Shown in pieces: positions 32,901-41,209 of a DNA stretch of 64,000 nt. How positions within the stretch are numbered: position 1 is the first letter of the stretch; each line of letters opens with the position of its first letter. The notes below the pieces were generated by a model. The model was not told the origin of the DNA and did no database searches. It worked only from the letters and a program-made list of their open reading frames with translations. The translations under genes and the position numbers were made by a program. The DNA comes from Prorocentrum cordatum (lineage: Eukaryota; Sar; Dinophyceae; Prorocentrales; Prorocentraceae), in contig CAUYUJ010019944.1 of the NCBI GenBank assembly GCA_963575745.1, positions 67,001-131,000 of the forward strand, given 5' to 3'.

Positions 32901-35900
32901 ACCATGCTGCCGGAGTCCATGCCGTCGGTGACTCAGACGCGCCGTCCTTCGGTTCTATCGGTTCTGGTGGCAGTGGGAAGCCCCTTCGAGGTGACCTGTC
33001 CTCAGGGGTCACAGCCGCTCCACAGGCCCCTCGATTTGACTTGTCCTCAGGGGCCGCTGCCAGTTCCGAACCCTCTCGCGTTGATTCGCCCGCAGGGGAT
33101 TTAGACCCGAGGTCGTCTGCACCTGCCAGCACCACGCCATGCCATTCTGGTCGGTTTCACCGCGGTGCTGAGGCCCACGCTCCTGGGGCTTCAGCCCGTG
33201 CCAGCACGGGCATTGGCAGATCTGCGCCCTTCGTGGCCGATCTGTCCGCCTTGCTGCGCCTGTTCCCAGGCGCCAGCATCGACGTCACCCACTGGGCCGC
33301 TGCTCTTGCCCAGGTCGGGATGGGGACTCGATGCTCCCTTGCCGCTTTTACCCGCACTTCCCTCTGCGCGCCGGATTGGGACGACTCGTACCTGTCGGAG
33401 TCGGTTCCCCGCGATCCATGGCCGTGCCCTCCGTCGCCGCCTTTACCGCCGCCGCCTGGCCACCTGTCGGGTCGCGCGCGTGAGCGCTGGCGTGTGAGGC
33501 GCGCCGCCCGCACGTTGTCGCAGCATGCTGTTGTTGCGCTCAACTGGCTCACCCTGGGCCATCCGAGCTTCGCTCCCGCCGAAGCCAAAGTGCGGGCAAC
33601 GGTCACACCCTGCCAGGAGGGTATCCGCAGTCGCCTCGAGCGTCTGTGTCGGATCGCAGTTCGCCTTGCCCGCGGCGGCAAGAGCGACCTTGGTCGAGCT
33701 TTCGCTAAGTTCGACTCTACCGAAGTCTCGCTCCATGGCCTGGCCACCCATGTCGCAGCTCTTGAGGCTTCTTTCACATCCTCTTCCCAAGTGCCCGCCC
33801 CCATGCGGCAACTCCCCGTCAGCGCGACGCCCTTGGCTAGCTCGTTGGCGGCCGCGGCAGGCTGGGACTCCACCCAGGCTGAGCCTTTCGACCTTCGGGT
33901 CCAGGCGTCCCGCATCAAGTGGGATTACTCGCCTACGTTTGATCCCACTCCGTACTTGTCCGACCTGGTACGTTCCGCCTTTCACGACCCCGACGTCATG
34001 CGGCTACCAGAGGACGAGTGGCCTTCGGGCTTTTCGGGTGCTCGTGTGCACATGGACCGCGAGCAGCTCTGGGAGCTCCTGCGCAAGTGGGACTCTTGTG
34101 GCGCCCTGTATCTGACTCCCTCCGACAACCTCGCCTGGGACGAGGCTTGTGGAGCGTTCAGGGTCCCGAAGGACGAGGCTTATGACCGTCTCATCCTGAA
34201 CCCGACGGTAGTAAACAGTCGTTGCAACAGCGTGTCCTCCAGCACTCAACGCCTTGGCCAGGGTTTCCTTCTGTGCCGCCTGGGGCTCGCGCCCGGGGAA
34301 TGGCTGGTGGTCTCATGCGACGACCTGCGCGAGTTCTACTACACGTTCAAGGTCCCGCCCGCTCGTGCTCGCCGCAACGCCCTCCGTGTCAAGCTCCCCA
34401 GCTCGCGGTTCAGAGGCTTCGACGCGTGGCGGGAGGACCTTGAGGGGTTGGACGTTTCTCCCTGCCTTAATGCGCTGGCCATGGGTGACAACATGGCAGT
34501 GGAAATCGCCAACTCCGCACACGAGGGCGTGCTGCGCAGCTTCGGCGCGCTCCGGCCTACCGAGCAGGCGGTGCATCGTCTGCCGTTCCCTCGGGGGCCG
34601 TGCGTCGAGATGTTAAACATCGACGACCACACGGGCTTTCAGAAGCTCTCGTGGCGCGGGAGCGCCCCGCGCCCCGACGACCCGACACGCCGCGACAGGG
34701 AGGTCTTTGCTGCGTGCGATCGCGGCTACCCCCGGGTGGGTCTCATTCAGCACCCCGGGAAGAGAGCCAGGGGCGAGACCCACAAAGTCGTTGTCGGCGC
34801 CGAGGTGGAAGGCAGGATCGGCATAGTGTGTGCTCCCCTGGTTCGCACTGTGGCCCTTTGCCGCCTGACTCTGATCCAGGTGTTCCTCGGTCGCTCGACC
34901 CGGGCGTTGTTGAGCTCGCTCGTGGGCTGTTGGGTGCAGGTGTTTTTGTATCGACGTCCCATCTTGTCGATATTCACTCACATCTACACCTTCATCTCGA
35001 CTCTTCCCGACGACGGGCTTGAGTATGAGCTTCCGTCTTCGGTTCGCGACGAGTTGCAAGCGTGCACGTACCTAGCTTTCGTTGCGATGACCGACCTACG
35101 GGCGACGCCTTGCCCTGAAGTGTACGGCACGGATGCCTCCCTCGGCTGGGGCGGGGTTGTCCGCAGCGACATCAGTTCGCACCTGTCGCAAGAATTGTGG
35201 CGGCGCTCCGAGCATGGCGGCTGGCATACTCGTCTCCACGACCGCCATCTGCTCATGGTTCTGAGCCGCGGGGAACCTTTAGGCCCCGAGTTGACCCAGC
35301 TGCACCGCGAGGCCGGGCTTCCTTCCCTCGAGCTCCCCATCGCACCGCGCTGGGTCAGTGAGTTGTCGGAGGCGCTGCGTTTCCGCTTAGCTTATAAGTG
35401 GGAATTTCGCATGCCCCGCCACATCAACATCCTGGAGACCACCGTGTTCAAGAGTCTGTGCAAGTACTGTTGCATCCGCAACCCTGACTCACGGATCCCT
35501 GTTCTCTTGGATTCTCAAGTGGCACTAGGCGCGGCCGCCCACGGTCGGAGCAGCAGCCCTGGCCTTTCGCATGTGTTGAGCACCTCCTTGCCGTACATTT
35601 TGGGGGGCGGGCTCTGCATGGGCGGGCTCTATGTTCCGACCGACGTCCACCGAGCGGACGACCCCGCGCGCAATCGCCCTGTTCGCCCCCCCTCGCGTGT
35701 CGAGCCTGCTTGGTTGCTTGACATCGACGAGGGGCGCTTTGAGCGATTCGACATGATAGCGGCCGCCGACGCCGCATCCGCCTACCCGACTTGTCTGTGG
35801 GGCCGGTTCGTGCTGCAAGTTCTGGCTCGCAGCCCCGCCGCGGGCGCGGGCCCGCTCGGGCTCCCCGCGGATCGCCACGTGCGAGCGCCAGCCCAGGTCG

Positions 35901-38900
35901 ACAGGGGAGACGCGACGGCCTCCGCCGAGGCCCGCGGCGCATATGAAAGCGCCGCGCCGCGCAGGGGGACTCCCTTTTCCGTCGAGGTGCCCTCGAGCGC
36001 GGCAGCGGTGAGCTTCTCCGCGTCGCGATGCACTCGCGCCCGTGACAGCCTGCCGGCCGCCCCTCGGGTACCAAGCCCTTCGCCGTCCCCACCGGTAGGC
36101 ATGCGCCTCTCCAGCGATGCTGTTACGGCCCCGCAGGGAGGAGTTCGTGCCGCCGGCGGGGGACCAGGAGAGGGTGCGCCCGAGCGGAGGTCACGCGCCA
36201 AGTGCGACGCAATCGCCGCTGCTCGACCTGGTACGCCTGCGGGGGACACTCACCCCGTCTCGCTTCTGTCGAAGGCAACCGGCTCGGCTCCCGCTTCGTT
36301 GGGGGGTCTTCTGGGTCGTCCACCCGTCACGATTCAGACTCGCCACCGCCAAGCTCGTGCCGCCAAACTTGCTGCTGCGCACGGCCTGCTCCACCTGGAG
36401 CGCGGTGCGACCACTGATCGCGTGAACGCTCAGTTTCGACGGCTGGGTTGGGCCTGCCATCCCGGCCGCGATACGTCGATCGAGGCCAGCAGGAAATGGC
36501 GTGCTCTCTGTGGCGCCAAAGCCTTCATCCTCGGGCCTGGGCGCGATGTGGTTGGCTCCGATGCCCCGGCCTCTGGCGGCGCTACTCGCCGTGCTTCAGG
36601 CGGAGGGCTCTTGGCGGCGGGAAGGCGTGACGACACGAACCGCTCGCGCGGGGTCACCACTCGGGATTCGGCTCTCGACGCCTCCCTTGGTGCTCGCCCC
36701 CGCGGCGTGCCGGGGGAGCGTCGGAACGCCCATGGTGCGTATCCAAACGCAGAGCCGAGCGCGGTCGCTAGCTGGTGCGATTCAGGGTCGCGGGCTGCGC
36801 TACGTTGCGCAGTGCAGACCCCCGCGATGCCCACTGCCGCCATGCGACGCACGCAAGCTCGCCTGGAGGCCGACCTGAGGGCCGCCCATGCCGCGGTCGC
36901 GGCGCTCCCGTCCTTTCGAGCCAGCACCTTGCCCCCCTTGCCAGGGTGCCGCGCCGACGCCCATAGCGTCGCGCCGCGCGCCAGCTCTGCGCCTGCCCTG
37001 CTGGCCGGGCGCTCGCAGGGCGCAGCGGTTATGCTGCGTGCTACCCGCGCGCGGGCTGCCATTGCGGCCACCGCCGGGGCGGCACAACCCAGAGCCGTGC
37101 TTCCGTGGGGCCACAGCGCAGCACGCAGCGAGGTGTCGCCGGTTCCCAGCCTTCCCGACTCCTGCTGCGCCGACAAGCGTGCCGACTCCTGCGACGCCCA
37201 GCTCACCGAGTCCCGCGGCGACCAGCTCACTGACTGTCATCCCTCCCAGCTCACCGACTTTCGCACCGACCAGCTCGCTGACTCCCGCGTCGACCAGATC
37301 GCCGACTCGCGTGCCGAGGGGCTCGCCGACGCCCGTGCCGTCCAGCGCGCTGACGCCTTCACTTGGTCCGACTCCCGTGCCGATCCGCTCGCCGGGTTAG
37401 CACTGCGCACCGGCCGGGTCGTGGGCCCGACGACCACGGTTGCGAAGCGCGTGCGGGACGAACGGCGCGCTTTGGCACGGTTCCGCGCCTCGGTCGATGC
37501 TTGCGACGCCGCCCTTACCGAAGTTGAATTCGGTCGAGGCGCGGAGGCTGGGGGCCCAAGTCCGGTTGAGCTTTTGCAGTCGTCCTTGGCCGAGCTCGAG
37601 CGCCAGAAGGCGGCGTTGCGCATCGCCCGCTCTCGCACTGCCGAATGCATCAGAGGTTGCGTTTCCGCTTCGGGCTTTTCGGGTGGAGGCGCCGCCGCAG
37701 CCGATGCGGGCGCGCCCCTGAGTGCTCCCACCACGGCCGGTAGCGCTGCGCACCGCCAATCGGGAGTCGCGCCGAGCACCGGCGATGTCAGCGAGGCCCC
37801 CCGCGCCGAACAGCGCAAACGCAGGCGTGTTCGGGCGCTCGCCGGAGCGGCAGCTACCACTCCGGCCAATTCGTCTGGTCGCGAGCCGCCCGCGCCAGCC
37901 TTCGTGGCAGGGCGCCAGGAGTGGCCTGCCTCTCTGTCGCCTGCGTTTCCCGAGGGGGCTTCCGAGGCCCTCGGGGTGCAGGTGGACAGCCACTGTCGGC
38001 TCGTCCCCTCTTGCGACGACCAGCGCACTCGTTCGCTTAAAGCGTTTGACGTGTGGTGCGTCGAGCACACAGGTGTGGCACTTGCCACTTGGGCCCGCAG
38101 CGGCATCTTGCTCGGGAGAGCGCTCGCGACCTTCGGCGTGTGGTTGTACGATGCTGGCCTCCCCCGCCTCGTCCTTGTGAATGCGATCCGGGGAGCGCAG
38201 GCTCTTCAGCCCCAGTGGAGGGGCGTCCTCACCGAGGCGTGGGATGTGGCAAAACGGTGGATCCCTTCCAAGCCTCCCTGTCCCATCCCACCGCTGCCAC
38301 GTGCTTTGCTGCGCGCCATGGTAGCGTTGTGCCTCGCATGGGACTGGCCTGATATGGCCACCCTGCTGCTTGCCGTGTTCACTATGTCCGTGAGGCCTGG
38401 TGAGTTGGCAACCGCCCGCCGGAGCGACCTCACTCTGCCCATTGACCGCCGTGAGTCCGCGGGCGACGCTTTGCTGAGCATCTCTGTTCCGGAGGCCCAG
38501 GGGTCGGGCGGAGAGCGTCAACACGCTCGGTGCTCCGACCGAGCAGTGGTCAGGATGATGGAGCTGGTCTTCAGAGATTTGACTCCCACCGATCCCCTGT
38601 TGACCTTCGGTCAAAGCGGCTTCCGTACTCGGTGGCTCGATCTTCTTTCGGCGCTGGGCGTCCCGCTCGCCAGAGCGCCATCGGGGTTCGATCTGTCCCC
38701 TGCGCTGCGCTTCAGAACCGATATTTCGGACGGCATTACTCGCGTCTTCTGGCGTGATCGCTGGCGGCAAGCTTCCAGTACGGAGCGATATCTTTACGAT
38801 GTTGCCGCCTCTGCAGTCCTCCCATCATTGGCTGAAGCTGCTCGGGACCGTGTTTCTTACCTCGCCGACTCCAGCGACTTCCTCGTCGCATCCTTTCTGA

Positions 38901-38974
38901 ATGTTGGCCCGGCTGTGTGGCCCATTCAGCTCGCGGCCGCCCGCCGAAACCTTGTCACTTCGCAAGGGCTTTGA
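29930..38974 (+). CDS. Retrotransposon polyprotein: RT, RNase H, J-like segment, tyrosine recombinase
   Basis: A 3,014-residue polyprotein from the first in-frame ATG; the frame is open back to 29507 without an ATG, so a non-ATG or spliced start is possible. Residues 1-1400 are Pro/Ala/Ser-rich with repeated PPG[LF] motifs and CARC (511-514)...CGGC (544-547), a possible zinc site in a Gag-like region. RT: motif A VVSCDDLREFYYTF with Asp1464/1465, motif B-like ALAMGDNMAVEIANSAHEGV, motif C LNIDDH with Asp1565/1566. RNase H: YGTDASLGWGG (Asp1735), Glu1836, LLDSQ (Asp1861), ADDPARN (1910-1911). Residues 2150-2200 resemble a J domain with HPG in place of HPD. The tyrosine recombinase covers about 2700-3014: Arg2822 in SVRPGELATARRSDL, Arg2927 in LRFR, Trp2945 in DRWRQ, and the nucleophile probably Tyr2954 or Tyr2956. 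All core catalytic residues appear intact. Confidence 0.9.
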   Translation: MASAAAPPAFRGADPPRWCPPTGPPPPLQQNLPPPPPPFSRHSSPSSSGVAELETHGRTGGRRGGACTPCAAAPDQSNVSRGAPAHSSYARLPMAPDGALSLPASRAASEATADESIPQSRPSEGTGANGAKTTALWVEEPELVDPSNLHLLATPSPPLAASPWLNLDAWRSSPRADTCGFEVAEGFSCPAGWGAGGATTIPPYPGWDAPAREPPDLPGLASTVQRPRPPPGLDPPPLSMSLQADSPPGFAGLEGAPLAMGPFPTLADVEAGARVPPSNSMIAIAPTYGVHLSGGANSQWTFIEKHVSHPLVRTSFLPPMHAWDPHTGSDIQSVAPPPGFAGLEAGARVPPLVDSRASDAAGGGPWLSGERLPCTGSSPLPFWRPTAAVGDRAAGGAAVSAESPPVGGGSPSHVGRVGPPPGLADPQAGVHAHPSLHPSNVRPASLTAQPNLESAAVAPPSTHVCATAALVGTPALVSSIHLVATPGGTSTARCHHSPPGLVALASGAASCARCHSFKLPRHFADARSKRGSIHAPDGPAAPRCGGCTGARRHRWCILGGPRSGCSRVILDAPPAATMGVGGRGVASSASDADSAPRRATGGPPAMFGGPPAVHAVSLASSPTTARAPTAIGSVVDAPETPVRSASTEAAIPTPRGACTRNAAGTQAAGSPPGLIGPAAGSSGEGVAAAAAIAARPRRFSCNRIQGPVASIPARARERLLADPRGLSPSPSPLVGMRPSSDAVAAPQGGVRAAGGMSGAGSPAADTTPRDAVPALRSGRGVAFAAGSSDECVAAATATIARPRRRSASTNSNPALPAFRLRRVRRVRTRRGGRRGRGAADGSCCTAHAPAHAGATASSTDALVGASEAASGARAPGSRSSLVQVAAGPCRAASAGSQAAGDAALHGGASQHRGGRTRPACPGRGLTQRRVAESDDAAAAKRAWAERGRESRHALLQRCCYGPAGRSSCRCRDSRSTPGSPSGPSGQFGQFHHAAGVHAVGDSDAPSFGSIGSGGSGKPLRGDLSSGVTAAPQAPRFDLSSGAAASSEPSRVDSPAGDLDPRSSAPASTTPCHSGRFHRGAEAHAPGASARASTGIGRSAPFVADLSALLRLFPGASIDVTHWAAALAQVGMGTRCSLAAFTRTSLCAPDWDDSYLSESVPRDPWPCPPSPPLPPPPGHLSGRARERWRVRRAARTLSQHAVVALNWLTLGHPSFAPAEAKVRATVTPCQEGIRSRLERLCRIAVRLARGGKSDLGRAFAKFDSTEVSLHGLATHVAALEASFTSSSQVPAPMRQLPVSATPLASSLAAAAGWDSTQAEPFDLRVQASRIKWDYSPTFDPTPYLSDLVRSAFHDPDVMRLPEDEWPSGFSGARVHMDREQLWELLRKWDSCGALYLTPSDNLAWDEACGAFRVPKDEAYDRLILNPTVVNSRCNSVSSSTQRLGQGFLLCRLGLAPGEWLVVSCDDLREFYYTFKVPPARARRNALRVKLPSSRFRGFDAWREDLEGLDVSPCLNALAMGDNMAVEIANSAHEGVLRSFGALRPTEQAVHRLPFPRGPCVEMLNIDDHTGFQKLSWRGSAPRPDDPTRRDREVFAACDRGYPRVGLIQHPGKRARGETHKVVVGAEVEGRIGIVCAPLVRTVALCRLTLIQVFLGRSTRALLSSLVGCWVQVFLYRRPILSIFTHIYTFISTLPDDGLEYELPSSVRDELQACTYLAFVAMTDLRATPCPEVYGTDASLGWGGVVRSDISSHLSQELWRRSEHGGWHTRLHDRHLLMVLSRGEPLGPELTQLHREAGLPSLELPIAPRWVSELSEALRFRLAYKWEFRMPRHINILETTVFKSLCKYCCIRNPDSRIPVLLDSQVALGAAAHGRSSSPGLSHVLSTSLPYILGGGLCMGGLYVPTDVHRADDPARNRPVRPPSRVEPAWLLDIDEGRFERFDMIAAADAASAYPTCLWGRFVLQVLARSPAAGAGPLGLPADRHVRAPAQVDRGDATASAEARGAYESAAPRRGTPFSVEVPSSAAAVSFSASRCTRARDSLPAAPRVPSPSPSPPVGMRLSSDAVTAPQGGVRAAGGGPGEGAPERRSRAKCDAIAAARPGTPAGDTHPVSLLSKATGSAPASLGGLLGRPPVTIQTRHRQARAAKLAAAHGLLHLERGATTDRVNAQFRRLGWACHPGRDTSIEASRKWRALCGAKAFILGPGRDVVGSDAPASGGATRRASGGGLLAAGRRDDTNRSRGVTTRDSALDASLGARPRGVPGERRNAHGAYPNAEPSAVASWCDSGSRAALRCAVQTPAMPTAAMRRTQARLEADLRAAHAAVAALPSFRASTLPPLPGCRADAHSVAPRASSAPALLAGRSQGAAVMLRATRARAAIAATAGAAQPRAVLPWGHSAARSEVSPVPSLPDSCCADKRADSCDAQLTESRGDQLTDCHPSQLTDFRTDQLADSRVDQIADSRAEGLADARAVQRADAFTWSDSRADPLAGLALRTGRVVGPTTTVAKRVRDERRALARFRASVDACDAALTEVEFGRGAEAGGPSPVELLQSSLAELERQKAALRIARSRTAECIRGCVSASGFSGGGAAAADAGAPLSAPTTAGSAAHRQSGVAPSTGDVSEAPRAEQRKRRRVRALAGAAATTPANSSGREPPAPAFVAGRQEWPASLSPAFPEGASEALGVQVDSHCRLVPSCDDQRTRSLKAFDVWCVEHTGVALATWARSGILLGRALATFGVWLYDAGLPRLVLVNAIRGAQALQPQWRGVLTEAWDVAKRWIPSKPPCPIPPLPRALLRAMVALCLAWDWPDMATLLLAVFTMSVRPGELATARRSDLTLPIDRRESAGDALLSISVPEAQGSGGERQHARCSDRAVVRMMELVFRDLTPTDPLLTFGQSGFRTRWLDLLSALGVPLARAPSGFDLSPALRFRTDISDGITRVFWRDRWRQASSTERYLYDVAASAVLPSLAEAARDRVSYLADSSDFLVASFLNVGPAVWPIQLAAARRNLVTSQGL
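31960..32345 (+). repeat. Internal duplication in the polyprotein N-terminal region
   Basis: GCGGGCTCCTCGGGTGAAGG (from about 31961) and its near-copy GCGGGCTCCTCGGATGAATG (from about 32281) begin ~60-bp segments encoding AGSS[GD]E-x-VAAA-x-A and ARPRR. The duplication expanded the disordered region without breaking frame. Confidence 0.75.
32110..36160 (+). repeat. Short dispersed repeat, three copies inside the ORF
   Basis: An ~80-bp segment containing CCAGCGATGCTGTTRCGGCC and CCGCAGGGAGG occurs at 32114-32193, 32778-32840 and 36079-36159. The first and third are in the polyprotein frame (VGMR[PL]SSDAV[AT]APQGGVRAAGG). The middle copy lies in another frame: the sequence is conserved but the reading frame is not, which suggests a mobile or gene-converted DNA segment. 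Confidence 0.75.
36350..36540 (+). other. J-domain-like segment in the polyprotein
   Basis: Encodes LAAAHGLLHLERGATTDRVN followed by AQFRRLGWACHPGRDTSIEA and SRKWRALCGAKAFIL. Pattern and spacing follow J domains: an L-x-L-ERGA turn, an amphipathic helix with FRRL, an HP-x-RD loop, then a helix ending in A-x-x-IL. The invariant Asp of HPD is Gly (HPG, codons 36458-36466), so Hsp70 stimulation is doubtful. It lies between RNase H and recombinase. Confidence 0.6.
37165..37395 (+). repeat. 24-bp tandem repeat encoding [ST]R-x-DQL[TA]D
   Basis: About eight units of an 8-residue repeat: SRGDQLTD, CHPSQLTD, FRTDQLAD, SRVDQIAD, SRAEGLAD and so on. The period is constant in residues. It lies between the J-like segment and a likely coiled coil (LLQSSLAELERQKAALRIAR, about 37570-37630). 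Probably a flexible or helical linker. Confidence 0.8.
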
Positions 38975-38985
38975 GCCTGGGTGTG

Positions 38986-39150
38986 GCTGCTGCGGCCTCC
39001 CTTGGCCGCCCGGGTGCCCTCGTTGAACGAGGCCGCCTGAGAGCGTCGCACGGCCCGCCCGCGTAGGCCTGTCCCGCCTTACGGGCCGCCGCGGGCGCGC
39101 GCCGCGCGTTCGCCCTGAGACGACTGCTCACTTGCGCAGCGTGCGGGGAT
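38986..39150 (+). repeat. Split direct repeat B1
   Basis: 165 bp from GCTGCTGCGGCCTCCCTTGG to GCAGCGTGCGGGGAT, starting 12 bp after the polyprotein stop codon. Identical by eye to B2 and contiguous with A2. Contains the small inverted pairs CCTCGTTGAACGAGG and GGCCTGTCCCGCC. Confidence 0.92.
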
Positions 39151-39207
39151 GCTTCTTCTTATCCCCATCGCGCCCGCTGATTGCAGTCGTCTGCAGCTTC
39201 TCGGCCC
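39151..39207 (+). repeat. Split direct repeat A2
   Basis: 57 bp identical to A1, immediately after B1. The 43 bp that follow (39208-39250, CT-rich then TTCGAAGGCTGACC) separate it from B2 and have no counterpart next to A1. Confidence 0.92.
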
Positions 39208-39250
39208 CCTCCCTCTCTCCTCCCTCCTTCTTCGAAGGCTGACCTGCGGC

Positions 39251-39415
39251 GCTGCTGCGGCCTCCCTTGGCCGCCCGGGTGCCCTCGTTGAACGAGGCCG
39301 CCTGAGAGCGTCGCACGGCCCGCCCGCGTAGGCCTGTCCCGCCTTACGGGCCGCCGCGGGCGCGCGCCGCGCGTTCGCCCTGAGACGACTGCTCACTTGC
39401 GCAGCGTGCGGGGAT
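39251..39415 (+). repeat. Split direct repeat B2 (right end)
   Basis: Identical to B1 over all 165 bp. It ends GCGGGGAT, directly followed by CCTTCTCCTCTTCC of the flanking TCC tract. Confidence 0.92.
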
Positions 39416-39505
39416 CCTTCTCCTCTTCCTCCTCCCCCTCCTCCTCCTCCTCCTCCTCCTCCTCCTCCTCCTCCTCCTCCTCCTCCTCCTCCTCCTCCCC
39501 CTCCT
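39416..39505 (+). repeat. (TCC)n tract, right flank of the retroelement
   Basis: TCC/CTC repeat with CCCC interruptions; the continuation of the tract interrupted at 29476. Confidence 0.9.
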
Positions 39506-39507
39506 CG

Positions 39508-39662
39508 CCCCCCATGGGGTAGATCTTGGCGGTTTTTGGAGTCTGTTTCGAGCAGGTGGGGTCTCCCTCACAGGACGCACTATTGCAAACAGTCGCAGTA
39601 AGCAGAGATCCGGAGCCAGACCCCTCCCCTCGCCCCCCGCTTCCGCCCAATGTCGAAATGCC
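39508..39662. repeat. Dispersed repeat, copy 1 (partner 55693-55845)
   Basis: Shares CTGTTTCGAGCAGG, TTGCAAACAGTCGCA, TCCGGAGCCAGAC and a CGATGTCGAAA-type block, in order, with 55693-55845. Both copies follow a TCC tract and a CCCCATGG, so the whole unit may include the tract. Confidence 0.75.
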
Positions 39663-39679
39663 GAGCCTCCTGTGGTCTG

Positions 39680-39845
39680 CACCACATATTATTCGAACAT
39701 TGCTGGCTGGGTCTGTTCTGTTTCAGCACGTCGGGTTTACGTTCTAAGAGCATTGTTCTTGTTCTTAGAACATTTTTGGGTTCTAAGAGCGTTCCGTGGT
39801 AGGCCAATGGGAGTGCCGGGACGATCGGTCCCTGTTCAGCAGATC
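39680..39845. repeat. GTTCTAAGA hairpin repeat, copy 1 (partner 45290-45450)
   Basis: Contains inverted GTTCTAAGA / TCTTAGAAC words, then CGTGGTAGGCC and TCGGTCCCTGTTCA. The same order is found at 45290-45450. AT-richer than its surroundings. Probably a short non-autonomous element; the ends are not defined. Confidence 0.7.
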
Positions 39846-40185
39846 CCGCCACGCTTTGACAAACATCAATTTTTGACGTTTCGGCATTTGACGGTCATTC
39901 TTGGTCTCCGGGGCTGTCAGGAAGCGACTCCAGCGCGCAACCCCAGAGGTCCTGGCCCCTCCTCTGAAGCTATTTCCGATATCCTTGAGGCACGATGCTA
40001 GGCCCCATGGGGCCGAAACTGAGGGAAAACGCCAGAGTTGAAACGCACAGATCGTCGGGGATGTGGGAAGCCCGTCCCAGGGAGAGGGTCGGAACTTCTG
40101 AGGGCCATCCGCTGAAGCAAGTTGTTTGGACATCGGACGTCTGCGTCGGGCTTCGACAGGGCGTCGCCAGACCCCCCCTGAGATC
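39846..40185. other. No recognisable feature
   Basis: Mixed-composition sequence between repeats. No open frame or structure that I can support. Confidence 0.4.
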
Positions 40186-40830
40186 CAGGCGTTGTCGTCG
40201 CCGTCGTCGGCGTCGTCGGCGTCGTCGTCGTCGTCTCCTGATATCTGGGAGTGCGTCGCATTTTTTCAAACCAGGCGTTCTCGCCCAGGTCTGGGCTCCT
40301 ATGGGTCCCACGGATCAGCCTGGCTCGAAAGCTGCCGCAGAAAGGTTGGGTCTGAAGCTCCTGGTCGTGATTTTCCACGGGGCTGCAGGTTTTCGCGCCG
40401 TCGGATCTCAGGACCTCCTTACCGGAGGAGAAGAAGGAGGAGGAGGAGGAGAAGCAGGAGGAGGAGGAGGAGGAAGAGGAGGAGGAGGAGGAGGAGGAAG
40501 AGGAGGAGGAGGAGGAGGAGGAGGAGGAGGAGGGGAGGAGGAGGGGGAGGAGAAGGAAGAGGAGGAGGAAGCATGCTTCTCGAAGTGGTCATTCGTCGTC
40601 GTTTTTGTCGTCGCCGTCGTCGCCGTCGTCTGTCGGAGGGGACTGTCTCGATTTGCCGAGCTGACGGATACCTGCATCATTCCCCTGTCTCTGAGTCTCC
40701 GGGTCTCCCGCGGTGGTTCGGGACGATTCGGGCACCTCCAGAACGCCCTCGGCGAGGCACAGCTGCTGGAAAGCACCCCAAGACTGGAAAGCCTCAAACA
40801 CCCGAAAAGCTTGATCGTCGTCGTGGTCGT

Positions 40831-40872
<42 letters not shown>

Positions 40873-40948
40873 TCGTCGTCGTCGTCGTCCATTGTCGTCG
40901 TCCATCGTCGTCGTCGGCGTCGGCGTCGGCGTCGTCGTCGGCGTCGGT

Positions 40949-40998
<50 letters not shown>

Positions 40999-41008
40999 TG
41001 GCGACGGT

Positions 41009-41042
<34 letters not shown>

Positions 41043-41177
41043 TCGTCGTCGTCGTCCATCGTCGGCTTCGGCGTCGGCATTGGCGTCGGCGTCGGCGTCG
41101 TCGTTGTCGTCGTCGTCGTCGTCGGCTTCGGCGTCGGCGTCGGTGTCGGCGTCTTCGTCGTCCGTCGTCCGCCGTTG

Positions 41178-41209
<32 letters not shown>

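Larger units (their letters stand above)
29477..39415 (+). mobile_element. Ngaro/PAT-type (DIRS-order) tyrosine-recombinase retrotransposon
   Basis: A complete-looking element of 9,939 bp: A1 (29477-29533), one long ORF, B1 (38986-39150), A2 (39151-39207), a 43-bp spacer, B2 (39251-39415). By eye A1 and A2 are identical over 57 bp, and B1 and B2 over 165 bp. B1 abuts A2 directly, so joining the B2 end to the A1 start recreates the B1/A2 junction (GGGAT-GCTTCTTC), as expected for a circular intermediate. Known Ngaro/PAT elements have this split-direct-repeat layout and integrate by tyrosine recombinase rather than DDE integrase. Flanks are (TCC)n on both sides, each with CCTTCT at the junction. 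No LTRs. Confidence 0.9.

Noticed and set aside
36430-38770. - strand frames of 266, 289 and 457 codons
   Set aside because: Antisense shadows of the polyprotein; its GC3 bias suppresses stops on the opposite strand.
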